A DNA stretch of 64,000 nucleotides from Mucilaginibacter terrae (GTDB lineage: Bacteria; Bacteroidota; Bacteroidia; Sphingobacteriales; Sphingobacteriaceae): positions 4,588,001-4,652,000 of the forward strand of contig NZ_JAVLVU010000001.1 in assembly GCF_031951985.1 (NCBI RefSeq). Reading direction: 5' to 3'. The position numbers and the translations under genes are program-made. Under the pieces are notes generated by a model. That model did not search any database. It was not told the DNA's origin and worked only from the letters and a program-made list of their open reading frames with translations. Positions 7,178-15,300 of the stretch are shown here, one piece after another (the first letter of the stretch is position 1; each line of letters begins with the position of its first letter).

Positions 7178-8089
7178 TCACGACAATGGCTCGGGCCTTG
7201 GCGGTCCGGCCGGGCGCCCGTAATCCTGAGGCAGCGGAATAAATTCATGATTATCATTAGGCGGTAGTATGATGCGGCCCTGTTTCCAATCCTCTTTAGC
7301 CTGCTCAATGCGCTCCTTACGAGACGATACAAAGTTCCACCATATGTAGCGCTCCCCCAAAGGCTCGCCACCCAAAATCATCAAGGAGGTGTGCTCTTTG
7401 GCCACAATAAGTGGGTCCATTTCTTTGGTAAATACCAGCATATGACCACTGGAGTAGGTATGGCCCGATATTTCGATGCGGCCTTTAACAATGTACAGTG
7501 CGCGTTCAGTATGTTCCTGGGGTAGGGCAAAAGGAGTGTGGGGCTGTAACACTACGTGCAGGTAAAACAGCGGGGAGTTGGTTTTTACATGGTTACTTAA
7601 GCCGTAAGCATTACCGGCTATAAGGCGCATCCATACGCCTTTGTCGGTAAATACGGGTAGCTGGTTAACCGTATAATTATTGAAAGCAGGGTTGGTTTCT
7701 TCGTCCTTTTCGGGGAGGGCAACCCAGGTTTGTATCATTTCAAGGCCGCCGTTTAAGGCCGATGGGTCTTCAAACCTTTCAGAGTGAGCTATGCCTTTAC
7801 CGGCCGTCATCCAGTTAACCTCACCGGGGCGGATGATCTGCTCAACGCCCAAACTATCGCGGTGGGTTACTTGTCCGCCAAATAAGTAGCTCACGGTTGA
7901 CAGGCCAATATGCGGATGCGGCAGCACGTCCATGTCTGACGGTTGTGCCGGTATGTTGGCAATAGGCCCTGCATGATCCATAAAAACAAACGGACCAACC
8001 ATACGGCGCAGCCTGAATGGCAGTATGCGTTTAACCTCAATGGCCTCGCTTATGGCTGCTTTGCGGGCTTCTATTACAATGTCGAGCAT
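7178..8089 (-). CDS. Pirin family protein
   Basis: 303 residues, bicupin. The pirin core is clear: RRMVGPFVFMDHAGP (about 28-42), the metal-binding set PHPHIGLSTVSYLFGG and THRDSLG, then EVNWMTAGKGIAHSER with the conserved Glu. The C-terminal pirin domain contains LPQEHTERALYIVKGRIEI and GGEPLGERYIWWNFVSSRKE. Bacterial pirins bind an iron or other divalent metal, and some have quercetin 2,3-dioxygenase activity; the physiological role is not fixed. It lies 49 bases after the SDR gene on the same strand but a TAAATTTG element over the SDR stop codon may give it its own promoter. Confidence 0.9.
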   Translation of the reverse strand: MLDIVIEARKAAISEAIEVKRILPFRLRRMVGPFVFMDHAGPIANIPAQPSDMDVLPHPHIGLSTVSYLFGGQVTHRDSLGVEQIIRPGEVNWMTAGKGIAHSERFEDPSALNGGLEMIQTWVALPEKDEETNPAFNNYTVNQLPVFTDKGVWMRLIAGNAYGLSNHVKTNSPLFYLHVVLQPHTPFALPQEHTERALYIVKGRIEISGHTYSSGHMLVFTKEMDPLIVAKEHTSLMILGGEPLGERYIWWNFVSSRKERIEQAKEDWKQGRIILPPNDNHEFIPLPQDYGRPAGPPRPEPLS

Positions 8090-8133
8090 AAAATGAACAG
8101 AATTTTGGTTGCTTAAAGATACTTATCTGTAAG

Positions 8134-8141
8134 CAAATTTA
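8134..8141 (-). promoter_or_regulatory. Putative -7 element upstream of the pirin gene
   Basis: TAAATTTG on the minus strand, overlapping the TAA stop of the preceding SDR gene and 44 bases before the pirin ATG. Confidence 0.35.
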
Positions 8142-9560
8142 TCCGGCAATTTTATTTAGCATGCCCTTAAAAATAAAATAGTGAAACGGCAGCATCGACA
8201 CCCAATACAACCTGCCCCACAAACCCAATGGACGAAACGTTGCGGTTTGCTTGACGCAATTGTCATTATCTATCTTAAACTCCAACCAGGCCTCGCCGGG
8301 CAGCTTCATTTCGGCATACAGCAGCAAACGTTTTTCTTCTTTGTTAGAATAAATTACCCGCCAAAAATCTAAAGTATCGCCGGGCGAAAGGTCGGCCGGG
8401 TTTCTTCGGCCCCGGCGCAAGCCAACACCGCCAAAAAGCTTGTCGAAAAACCCCCTGAAACCCCATAGCCAGTTGGCGTAGTACCAACCGTTTTTACCAC
8501 CAATGGCAAAAATGCGTTCTAATGCCTTAATCGGGTCTTTAGCTTTTTGTGATTGTTTATCGGTAAATATGCCAAACTGCGGAACCTCAATATGCTTGGA
8601 TAGCCCTTTTTCAAAAACATTGGTAGACACGGTATCGTACCAGGTAGAGATTACCATATTTTGCTCAATCTTATCAAAGGCAATTTTAATAGCTTCCTTG
8701 TACGGAATAAGGCCAACGTGCAGCCTTTCGGGCAGTTCGTTCTTTTTGCCAATTACGTCAACCTTCATACTTTCTACCAGGTTTTTGGCCAGCGAGTAGG
8801 AGGTAGAGGTAACAAAATATAACCAGTAGGATGACAAGCGCGGTGTCATGATGGGTACGGTAAATATGCGCCGCTTTAGCTTGCGCACCTCGGCAAATTG
8901 CAGCAGCATTTGCTTGTAAGTGAGTGTGTCGGGGCCGTAAATATCAAAATGTTTGCCGTAAGTAAACTCCTGGTGCAGTACGCCGGCCAGCATTTCGACC
9001 ACGTTACGGATAGATATAGGCTGGCATTTAGTGTTGAGCCATTTGGGGGCAACCATTACCGGCAATTTCTCCACCAAATCGCGTATAATTTCGAACGATG
9101 CACTGCCCGAACCCACAATAATCCCCGCTCTTAAAGCCGTAACCGGAACCCTGCTTTTGCGCAACTCATCTTCGACCGCCTTGCGCGAAGACAGGTGTTT
9201 GGACAGCTGTTCTTCGTTGGTTATACCGCCCAGATATATTATTTGCTTAGCCTGGGTGGTGTTTATGTATCCTACAAAATTTTGCGCCGATTCTTTTTCG
9301 GTATTACTAAAATCCCCGCCGCTCATGCTCATAGAATGTACCAGGTAATAGGCAGCATCAATATCTTTTGGGATATTATCGAGCGTGTCTTTTCTGGTTA
9401 AATCTCCCTCAACGGCAGATATTTTACCAGATTTGTAGGGCTTTAGGTCAAAACGGTTTTTGTCTCTAACCATACAAACTACCTCGTAGCCATTTTCTAT
9501 AAGCACGGGCAATAACCTCCTACCAATATAACCCGTGGCACCGGTGAGTAATATCTTCAT
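8139..9560 (-). CDS. NAD(P)-binding SDR-family protein with C-terminal DUF2867
   Basis: 473 residues. The N-terminal half is an atypical (NmrA-like) short-chain dehydrogenase fold beginning MKILLTGATGYIGRRLLPVL, with the glycine-rich nucleotide loop TGATGYIG at about 6-13 and YYLVHSMSMSGGDF near 90. The C-terminal third, from about residue 320 with GWYYANWLWGFRGFFDKLFGG and DTLDFWRVI, is a DUF2867-type domain found in SDR/DUF2867 fusions. Substrate unknown; no catalytic YxxxK is claimed. It starts 8 bases after the DinB gene, so DinB-SDR form a unit. Confidence 0.85.
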   Translation of the reverse strand: MKILLTGATGYIGRRLLPVLIENGYEVVCMVRDKNRFDLKPYKSGKISAVEGDLTRKDTLDNIPKDIDAAYYLVHSMSMSGGDFSNTEKESAQNFVGYINTTQAKQIIYLGGITNEEQLSKHLSSRKAVEDELRKSRVPVTALRAGIIVGSGSASFEIIRDLVEKLPVMVAPKWLNTKCQPISIRNVVEMLAGVLHQEFTYGKHFDIYGPDTLTYKQMLLQFAEVRKLKRRIFTVPIMTPRLSSYWLYFVTSTSYSLAKNLVESMKVDVIGKKNELPERLHVGLIPYKEAIKIAFDKIEQNMVISTWYDTVSTNVFEKGLSKHIEVPQFGIFTDKQSQKAKDPIKALERIFAIGGKNGWYYANWLWGFRGFFDKLFGGVGLRRGRRNPADLSPGDTLDFWRVIYSNKEEKRLLLYAEMKLPGEAWLEFKIDNDNCVKQTATFRPLGLWGRLYWVSMLPFHYFIFKGMLNKIAG

Positions 9561-9568
9561 GGTATTTT

Positions 9569-10069
9569 TTAAAAATTACGGTCATCGGCCGATGGGCCGT
9601 ATATACAGGGTACGGGTATATCATTCAACCGCAGGTATACGGTGAGTTGCCCTCGGTGATGGATCATGTGGTTAATTGTCGACTCAATACTCTTTCGCTT
9701 GGTAGTAGTGAACATGACCTGTCCGTTAGCCTTAAGGTCGAATTTAAATTCAAGTTCACCGTTTTCTACACCTACCAACGCTTTGCGTGCGCCTTTTACG
9801 TTTTCCTCAAAGTGCGCCACCAGTTCTTCTGTGCCCGAGGGCTTTAAATGCTCAAACGTGGCGTAATCAATGTAATCGTATTTGATCATATGCGTAATCC
9901 ACAGCGGAATTTCGGCTATTAGCAGCGCCAGGTAACCCAGCTCCATTGATTTGGGATGCGGTTTCCAGTCAAAGAGTTCAACCGGTACACGCTCGAGACA
10001 TTTACGTGTTGAGTGCGTTTCGGCTTCTAATTCAGTAACAAAGGCTTGTGCAAATGTTATATCGTTCAT
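9569..10069 (-). CDS. DinB family protein
   Basis: 166 residues, four-helix bundle of the DinB/YfiT type. Metal-binding histidines are suggested by the C-terminal INHMIHHRGQLTVYLRLN (about 132-149) with the typical H..HHRGQL..YLR pattern. N-terminal RKCLERVPVELFDWKPHPKS also matches the family. DinB-like proteins are thiol-dependent S-transferases or of unknown function. First gene of a two-gene unit with the SDR gene (8-base gap). Confidence 0.88.
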   Translation of the reverse strand: MNDITFAQAFVTELEAETHSTRKCLERVPVELFDWKPHPKSMELGYLALLIAEIPLWITHMIKYDYIDYATFEHLKPSGTEELVAHFEENVKGARKALVGVENGELEFKFDLKANGQVMFTTTKRKSIESTINHMIHHRGQLTVYLRLNDIPVPCIYGPSADDRNF

Positions 10070-10209
10070 TACAGATATTATTTAAGTTGAAACAAGGCGA
10101 TGAGGTAATGGTTTTTTTAGATATGATGGATTGGGGGCTGGACTGTGTGCTCTAATTGATGGCTTCCCAATCTATACATTTGCACAACTAAGTATCTCAA
10201 CATCCAACA

Positions 10210-11199
10210 ATGAAAATATCCTATGATACCATGCAGGCCGAATTTAAACGCGTACTGCTTACACTCAATTTTACTGATGAAAAAGCTGATAAAATAGCCC
10301 ACATATTTACCCAAAACAGTCGCGATGGCATTTACACCCACGGGTTGAACCGTTTCCCGGTTTTTGTGAAGTATGTAAAGGAAGGCTATGTAAAACCCGA
10401 TGCCGAACCGCAACCCGAAGATGCTATGGGTGCTATTGAACGCTGGAACGGTAACTACGCACCGGGCATGCTGAATGCCGGGCAATGTATGGATAGGGCA
10501 ATTGAATTGGCTAATGAACATGGTATTGGTTGTGTGGCCATTCGTGATACCAACCACTGGATGCGCGGCGGAACTTACGGCTGGCAGGCTGCCGATGCCG
10601 GTTGCATAGGCATATGCTTTACCAATACCATTGCCAATGTACCACCCTGGGGCGGGGTCGATCCGCGTTTAGGAAATAACCCGCTGGTAATTGCCGTGCC
10701 ACGCGAGGGTGGTCATGTGGTGCTGGATATGGCTGTTTCACAATACTCGTTTGGCAAGCTGCAACAATACAATGCAGCAGGCGAGGAGTTGCCATTTCCC
10801 GGTGGTTACGATAAAGAAGGCAAGCTAACCACCAAGGCCGGAGATATTATGGAAACCTGGCGTTTGCTGCCCATTGGTTTTTGGAAAGGTTCGGGACTAT
10901 CGCTTATGCTCGATCTGCTGGTAACCGTACTTAGCCAGGGCCGCTCCACGGCCGAAATTTCCAAGGGCAAAGCCGAATACGGCGTATCGCAGGTGTTCAT
11001 CTGCATTAAGCCATCGGGCAACGAGCAAGCCGCTCAGCTCATTGAGCAAATTATCGAATACACCAAAACCAGTGGACTGGAAAATCCTGATAACGGCATC
11101 CGCTATCCCGGGGAAAGTACATTACGTACCCGCCATAAAAATCAAGAAGAGGGAATCCCTGTGGATGAGGAGATTTGGGAGAAAGTTAAGGAGCTTTAA
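10210..11199 (+). CDS. Malate/L-lactate dehydrogenase family oxidoreductase (Ldh2/DlgD-type)
   Basis: 329 residues. The Ldh2/DlgD fold is recognised from THGLNRFPVFVKYV (about 36-49), the catalytic DTNHWMRGGTYGWQAADAGC (His about 118), FTNTIANVPPWGG, and GFWKGSGLSLMLDLL. Family members reduce 2-oxo acids with NAD(P)H; this one most resembles 2,3-diketo-L-gulonate reductase (YiaK/DlgD), which converts 2,3-diketo-L-gulonate to 3-keto-L-gulonate. No ascorbate or pentose pathway genes flank it, so substrate remains open. Ends at the large repeat/terminator at 11204. Confidence 0.88.
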   Translation: MKISYDTMQAEFKRVLLTLNFTDEKADKIAHIFTQNSRDGIYTHGLNRFPVFVKYVKEGYVKPDAEPQPEDAMGAIERWNGNYAPGMLNAGQCMDRAIELANEHGIGCVAIRDTNHWMRGGTYGWQAADAGCIGICFTNTIANVPPWGGVDPRLGNNPLVIAVPREGGHVVLDMAVSQYSFGKLQQYNAAGEELPFPGGYDKEGKLTTKAGDIMETWRLLPIGFWKGSGLSLMLDLLVTVLSQGRSTAEISKGKAEYGVSQVFICIKPSGNEQAAQLIEQIIEYTKTSGLENPDNGIRYPGESTLRTRHKNQEEGIPVDEEIWEKVKEL

Positions 11200-11203
11200 A
11201 AAG

Positions 11204-11320
11204 AGAATCAAGAATACAGAGTCAAGAATCAAGAGATATAAAGCAAAGGGGCATTCGATTAGCGAATGCCCCTTTGCTTAGTTCCAAAGTCTTGATTCCT
11301 GACTCTGTATTCTTGATTCT
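11204..11320. terminator. Nested palindrome: strong terminator inside CTTGATTC repeat arms
   Basis: An inner perfect 17-bp hairpin, AAGCAAAGGGGCATTCG (11241-11257) with complement at 11263-11279, lies between two near-complementary 30-base arms (11204-11233 and 11291-11320) built of AATCAAGAATACAGAGTCAAG words. The arms belong to an intergenic repeat also found at 12351-12386, 13211-13242 and 13281-13311. It separates convergent genes and likely terminates both. Confidence 0.65.
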
Positions 11321-11325
11321 TTCCT

Positions 11326-12078
11326 TTATTTTTTCATTACCACTTCAGCATCCATATCCTGCACCAGGTGGTCAAACTTTTCCCAAAAGCCATCTTTAGG
11401 CAGTGGGGCTATAATATCAATAGGTTCTTTTTTAACAGGATGAATAAATTGCAGGCGACGCGCATGCAGGCAAATGCTCTTTTTTAAACTTCCGCGAGGG
11501 TAGCCATACTTGTTATCGCCCACAATGGGGCAATTTAAGGTAGATAGCTGCACCCGTATCTGATGCGGACGGCCCGTTATGGGGTTAACCTGTATGAGGT
11601 AATAGCCATTTAACTCGCCGGCCAGGCGGTAATGCAACTCGGAGCGTAGGCTGCCTTTAACCTCATGGTCGTGCGCCTTGGTCACATTTTTTTGCGGATT
11701 TTTTACCAGCCAGTGCACCAAATCGCCATATGGCGGGTTAGGGCGGTTACGTACCACGGCATAGTAGGTTTTGCGCATATTGCGCGTTTTAAACATCTCG
11801 TTTAACCGCTCCAAAGCCTTACTGGTTTTGGCAAATAGAATTACGCCACTCACCGGCCTGTCCAGGCGGTGCACCACGCCTAAAAAGGCACCATTAGGTT
11901 TGCTGTATTTAGCGGCTATGTACCGTTTTACTTTTTCGTCAAGGGGCTCATCGCCTGTATCATCAACCTGTACAATATCACCCGCCCGCTTGTTAATGGC
12001 AATGATGTGGTTGTCTTCATACAAAACATCCGCATCTAAAATATTAGGTTGTGGGGTACTGGTGTCAATTTTAGCCAT
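11326..12078 (-). CDS. RluA/RluD-family pseudouridine synthase
   Basis: 250 residues. Isomerises specific uridines in rRNA or tRNA. The catalytic motif HRLDRPVSGVILFAKT (Asp about residue 71) is present, followed by NEMFKTRNMRKTYYAVV and the binding segment NPITGRPHQIRVQL, all typical of the RluA branch. It has no N-terminal S4 domain, so it is the short form closer to RluA/RluC-like single-domain enzymes. Target nucleotide unknown. It is upstream-separated from panB by 310 bases of repeats, so probably an independent unit. Confidence 0.9.
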   Translation of the reverse strand: MAKIDTSTPQPNILDADVLYEDNHIIAINKRAGDIVQVDDTGDEPLDEKVKRYIAAKYSKPNGAFLGVVHRLDRPVSGVILFAKTSKALERLNEMFKTRNMRKTYYAVVRNRPNPPYGDLVHWLVKNPQKNVTKAHDHEVKGSLRSELHYRLAGELNGYYLIQVNPITGRPHQIRVQLSTLNCPIVGDNKYGYPRGSLKKSICLHARRLQFIHPVKKEPIDIIAPLPKDGFWEKFDHLVQDMDAEVVMKK

Positions 12079-12134
12079 AGTTTTAGTTAGATTGAGGCGG
12101 GGGTTTAGTTACAATACGATTTATCAAACAGAAA

Positions 12135-12232
12135 GTTTTTTACAGCGCAGGGTCCTCTTCGAGAGACCCTGCTGAAACGTTAAGTTTTTTCACAGCGCGG
12201 GCTACTCTTCGGGAGACCCTGCTGAAACGTTA
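12135..12232. repeat. Tandem duplication of a 49-base unit
   Basis: Two copies (about 12135-12183 and 12184-12232), each GTTTTTT + ACAGCGC + ... + GAGACCCTGCTGAAACGTTAA. The first copy contains a perfect hairpin GCAGGGTC-CTCTTCGAGA-GACCCTGC; in the second the left arm has diverged. Confidence 0.6.
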
Positions 12233-12242
12233 AAGGAAAACA

Positions 12243-12326
12243 CGTCATTGCGAGGAACGAAGCAATCTCTGCGGAGGCAAGGCGTTCATGCATAGCTCAG
12301 AGATTGCTTCGTTCCTCGCAATGACG
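12243..12326. repeat. Large palindromic repeat, CGTCATTGCGAGGAACGAAG family
   Basis: Perfect 29-bp inverted repeat: left arm 12243-12271 begins CGTCATTGCGAGGAACGAAG, right arm 12298-12326 ends GTTCCTCGCAATGACG, with a 26-base spacer. A CTTGATTC repeat member follows at 12351-12386. This motif is widespread between genes of bacteria of this phylum; function unproven. Confidence 0.7.
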
Positions 12327-12388
12327 GATATTTATCATTAGGGCAAAAAAGTCTTGATTCCTGATTCTTTACTCTTGATTCTCTCTAT

Positions 12389-13204
12389 CTAATACTGCTC
12401 TTTCTCGCTCGGGAAATCTTTAGCCTTAACGTCACCCACGTATCCTTTCACGGCATCATTCATTACATCATACAATGATGCATACTGGCGTAAAAAACGC
12501 GGACGGAAGCCTTTGTTCATGCCCAGCATATCATGTATTACGAGTACTTGTCCGTCGCAATACTGGCCGGCACCTATGCCAATGGTTGGTATTTGCAGGC
12601 TTTCGGTAACTTCTTTAGCCAGTTGGGCCGGTATTTTTTCCAGCACTACAGCAAAGCAGCCGAGTTCCTGCAGCTTTAAGGCATCATCGCGCAATTTTTG
12701 TGCTTCGGCTTCTTCTTTGGCGCGAACGGTGTAGGTGCCAAATTTATAAATTGATTGTGGAGTTAAGCCCAAATGGCCCATAACCGGTATACCTGCCGTT
12801 AAAATACGACTAACCGATTCGGCAATTTCAATACCACCTTCCAGCTTTACGGCATGCGCACCCGATTCTTTCATAATGCGGATGGCCGAGCTCAAAGCTT
12901 CCTTAGAGTTGCCCTGGTACGAGCCAAAAGGCAGATCGACCACCACCAATGAGCGCGATGCTGCCCGTACAACCGATGATGCATGATAGATCATCTGATC
13001 TAAGGTAATAGGCAGCGTGGTTTCGTGCCCTGCCATTACGTTAGAGGCCGAATCGCCAACGAGGATCACGTCCATACCGGCGTCATCAACAATTTTGGCC
13101 ATGGTATAATCATACGCCGTAAGCATGGCAATTTTTTCGCCATTGGCTTTCATGGCCTGAATGCTGTGGGTGGTAACGCGCTTAATTTCTTTATTTACTG
13201 ACAT
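12389..13204 (-). CDS. panB: 3-methyl-2-oxobutanoate hydroxymethyltransferase
   Basis: First step of pantothenate (vitamin B5/CoA) synthesis: transfers a hydroxymethyl group from 5,10-methylenetetrahydrofolate to 3-methyl-2-oxobutanoate, giving ketopantoate. 271 residues from MSVNKEIKR; an ATG at 13261 would add 19 residues encoded by repeat DNA, so 13204 is chosen. Visible motifs: MLTAYDYTMAKIVDDAGMD, the metal-binding VGDSASNVMAGHETTLPIT, HLGLTPQSIYKFGTYTVRA, and GIGAGQYCDGQVLVIHDMLG. The catalytic Glu lies in VLEKIPAQLAKEV. No panC or panD nearby. Confidence 0.95.
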   Translation of the reverse strand: MSVNKEIKRVTTHSIQAMKANGEKIAMLTAYDYTMAKIVDDAGMDVILVGDSASNVMAGHETTLPITLDQMIYHASSVVRAASRSLVVVDLPFGSYQGNSKEALSSAIRIMKESGAHAVKLEGGIEIAESVSRILTAGIPVMGHLGLTPQSIYKFGTYTVRAKEEAEAQKLRDDALKLQELGCFAVVLEKIPAQLAKEVTESLQIPTIGIGAGQYCDGQVLVIHDMLGMNKGFRPRFLRQYASLYDVMNDAVKGYVGDVKAKDFPSEKEQY

Positions 13205-13210
13205 CGATAA

Positions 13211-13311
13211 TAGAATCAAGAATATAGAGTCAAGAGTACAGACAGAACAGGTAAGATCCAAACTATTATATAATCAAATGTCTTGATTCCTGACTCTGTA
13301 TTCTATACTCT
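13211..13311. repeat. CTTGATTC/GAATCAAG intergenic repeat pair upstream of panB
   Basis: AGAATCAAGAATATAGAGTCAAGAG (partial, about 13211-13242) and its near-complement TCTTGATTCCTGACTCTGTA at 13281-13311 flank an unrelated 38-base centre. Same family as the arms at 11204-11320. Confidence 0.55.
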
Positions 13312-13387
13312 CTTCGCAAAGGCAAAGTTAGAAACTCCGCTTCAATTAATTATTTAAAATTTACTTAGTGTAAACATTAAAATTACT

Positions 13388-13395
13388 TACCTTTG
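13388..13395 (+). promoter_or_regulatory. Putative -7 promoter element of carA
   Basis: TACCTTTG, a full TAnnTTTG match, about 105 bases upstream of the carA ATG; transcription would begin near 13402 and include the small ORF at 13421. Confidence 0.5.
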
Positions 13396-13420
13396 CGGCG
13401 TGAATACAGAAGCGCCATTT

Positions 13421-13504
13421 ATGCTGCATACTTACTGCTTTCACGGAGCTGCTCATCAGGCCAACCGGCTTATTTTCCATTCTTTTAATTTTTTTGTAAA
13501 ATGA
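13421..13504 (+). CDS. Possible carA leader ORF (27 codons), stop overlaps carA start
   Basis: ATG at 13421 opens 27 codons (MLHTYCFHGAAHQANRLIFH..., ending NFFVK) whose TGA overlaps the carA ATG as ATGA. The frame is also open back to a GTG at 13400, next to the predicted transcription start. The peptide is His/Phe-rich with a single Arg, so it does not look like an arginine attenuator; the exact ATGA overlap would allow translational coupling. It could be chance in a 100-base leader. Promoter placement is inferred. Confidence 0.35.
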   Translation: MLHTYCFHGAAHQANRLIFHSFNFFVK

Positions 13505-14601
13505 CCAACTACACCAAGCTTCCGGCTATCTTGTTACTGGCTGACGGTACCGTTTTTCATGGCAAAGCTGCCGGTAAAATAGGCACCACCACAGGCGAAA
13601 TTTGCTTTAACACCGGTATGACGGGCTATCAGGAAATTTTTACCGATCCATCGTATTTTGGCCAGATCATGGTAACCACCAATGCGCACATTGGCAACTA
13701 TGGTATCAGTAACGAGGAAGTAGAATCGGGCAGGATACAAATTGCCGGTTTGGTTTGTAAAAACTACAACATTGCCTACAGCCGCAAACAAGCCGACGAG
13801 TCTATTCAGGATTATTTCCAGGAACAAAACATTACCTGTATATCAGACATTGATACCCGCCAGTTGGTACGCCACATACGCGATAAAGGTGCCATGAACG
13901 CCATTATATCTTCGGAAATACTGGACATTGAGGAACTGAAAGCCCGATTAGCCGGTGTGCCTTCAATGGACGGCTTGGAGCTATCATCGCAGGTATCAAC
14001 TACCGAAACTTATACTTTTGGTAAAGAAGATGCTACTTACCGTGTAGCAGTGCTGGATTTAGGTGTAAAAAAGAATATTCTGCGCAACTTTAGCGAGCGT
14101 GATGTTTATGCCAAGGTTTACCCGGCCAAAACATCATTTGCCGAAATGGAAGCCGATTTTAAACCAAATGGTTACTTCATCTCAAATGGCCCCGGCGATC
14201 CATCGGCCATGCCTTACGCTGTTGCTACCGTTAAAGAAATATTGGCTGCCGATAAACCCATGTTTGGTATTTGCTTAGGCCACCAGTTACTGGCTTTGGC
14301 TAACGATATACCTACCAAGAAAATGTTTAACGGTCACCGCGGCTTAAACCACCCGGTTAAAAACATTATTAAAGACCATTGCGAAGTAACCTCGCAAAAC
14401 CACGGTTTTGGCGTAGTGCCTGATGCTGTGCGTGCATCAGACAAAGTAGAAATTACACACGTTAATCTTAACGACCAATCGATTGAAGGTATACGTGTAA
14501 AAGATAAAAAAGCTTTCTCGGTACAGTACCACCCCGAATCATCACCAGGCCCGCATGATAGCCGCTACCTGTTTGATGATTTTGTGGAACTGATGAAATA
14601 A
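13501..14601 (+). CDS. carA: Carbamoyl-phosphate synthase small (glutaminase) subunit
   Basis: Hydrolyses glutamine and channels ammonia to CarB for carbamoyl phosphate, feeding pyrimidine and arginine synthesis. 366 residues. The N-terminal CPSase small-chain domain begins LLADGTVFHGKAAGKIGTT and includes FTDPSYFGQIMVTTNAHIGN. The class I glutamine amidotransferase domain holds the nucleophile in GICLGHQLLALA (Cys about residue 259) and the His/Glu pair in VQYHPESSPGPHDS. carB is not in the window. The leader carries a small ORF overlapping the start; an intrinsic terminator follows at 14629. Confidence 0.96.
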   Translation: MTNYTKLPAILLLADGTVFHGKAAGKIGTTTGEICFNTGMTGYQEIFTDPSYFGQIMVTTNAHIGNYGISNEEVESGRIQIAGLVCKNYNIAYSRKQADESIQDYFQEQNITCISDIDTRQLVRHIRDKGAMNAIISSEILDIEELKARLAGVPSMDGLELSSQVSTTETYTFGKEDATYRVAVLDLGVKKNILRNFSERDVYAKVYPAKTSFAEMEADFKPNGYFISNGPGDPSAMPYAVATVKEILAADKPMFGICLGHQLLALANDIPTKKMFNGHRGLNHPVKNIIKDHCEVTSQNHGFGVVPDAVRASDKVEITHVNLNDQSIEGIRVKDKKAFSVQYHPESSPGPHDSRYLFDDFVELMK

Positions 14602-14628
14602 GCGTTCAACAATTAATTATATAAAAGC

Positions 14629-14667
14629 GAAGAGCCGGTGTTGCATAAGCACCGGCTTCTTTTTTTA
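14629..14667 (+). terminator. Intrinsic terminator of carA
   Basis: AGCCGGTG (14633-14640) pairs with CACCGGCT (14650-14657), followed by TCTTTTTTT. Confidence 0.8.
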
Positions 14668-14844
14668 ATGATATTCTTATCCGGAATGTCAGGCCACGGC
14701 AACTTTAATGATACAAACAGCAGGTTTAACTTTTCCTTATTGATAATTTAATAAATAAGAAATAGCTTTGTGAACAATTAAACCTGATTGATTCCGTTTA
14801 GTGTACTTTACAACTAACTGTTCAAGAGTCAACCGTTTTGAACT

Positions 14845-15261
14845 ATGAAGAAAATTTTATCTGTATCATCCTTAATCCTAATGCTTGCAGCTGCTTCTTG
14901 CCAGAAGTCGGAGCTAAAGGAAGTGGTTAATACCGATAATTTTAAAGAGCTTAGACAGGCCTCCATAGCAGGCGTTAACGGTCCAACTGCTGCTACCATA
15001 AATCAGGAGCTTACTTTTACCGTATCATGGCCACATAGTGGCAACTGCGAAAAATTCAGCACTTTTAAGGTAGATACACTACGTGATACCACGCGTGTGC
15101 AATTGTTTACCACCACCAACCCGTTAGAAGATTGCACAGGTAAAGAAGTAGAACACTCTAAAGAGTTTAAATTTACCCCCGTAAAAAGTGGTACTTACTT
15201 TCTTAAATTTATTGGCCCTAACGGGGCAAAAGCTATTGTAGATACATTGAGGGTAGAGTAA
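14845..15261 (+). CDS. Hypothetical lipoprotein
   Basis: 138 residues with a clear lipoprotein signal peptide: MKKILSVSSLILMLAAASC, lipobox AASC with the acylated Cys at residue 19. The mature part is a beta-rich domain (PTAATINQELTFTVSWPHSG at about 48-67, then VKSGTYFLKFIGPNGAKAI) that resembles an Ig/GOLD-like fold; two Cys (HSGNCEK and EDCTGK) could form a disulfide. No characterised homologue recognised. Expected in the periplasmic or outer-membrane leaflet. Monocistronic. Confidence 0.7.
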   Translation: MKKILSVSSLILMLAAASCQKSELKEVVNTDNFKELRQASIAGVNGPTAATINQELTFTVSWPHSGNCEKFSTFKVDTLRDTTRVQLFTTTNPLEDCTGKEVEHSKEFKFTPVKSGTYFLKFIGPNGAKAIVDTLRVE

Positions 15262-15300
15262 TTATTATTCTACATCAACCCTTAGCTATCTTCGTGCTGC

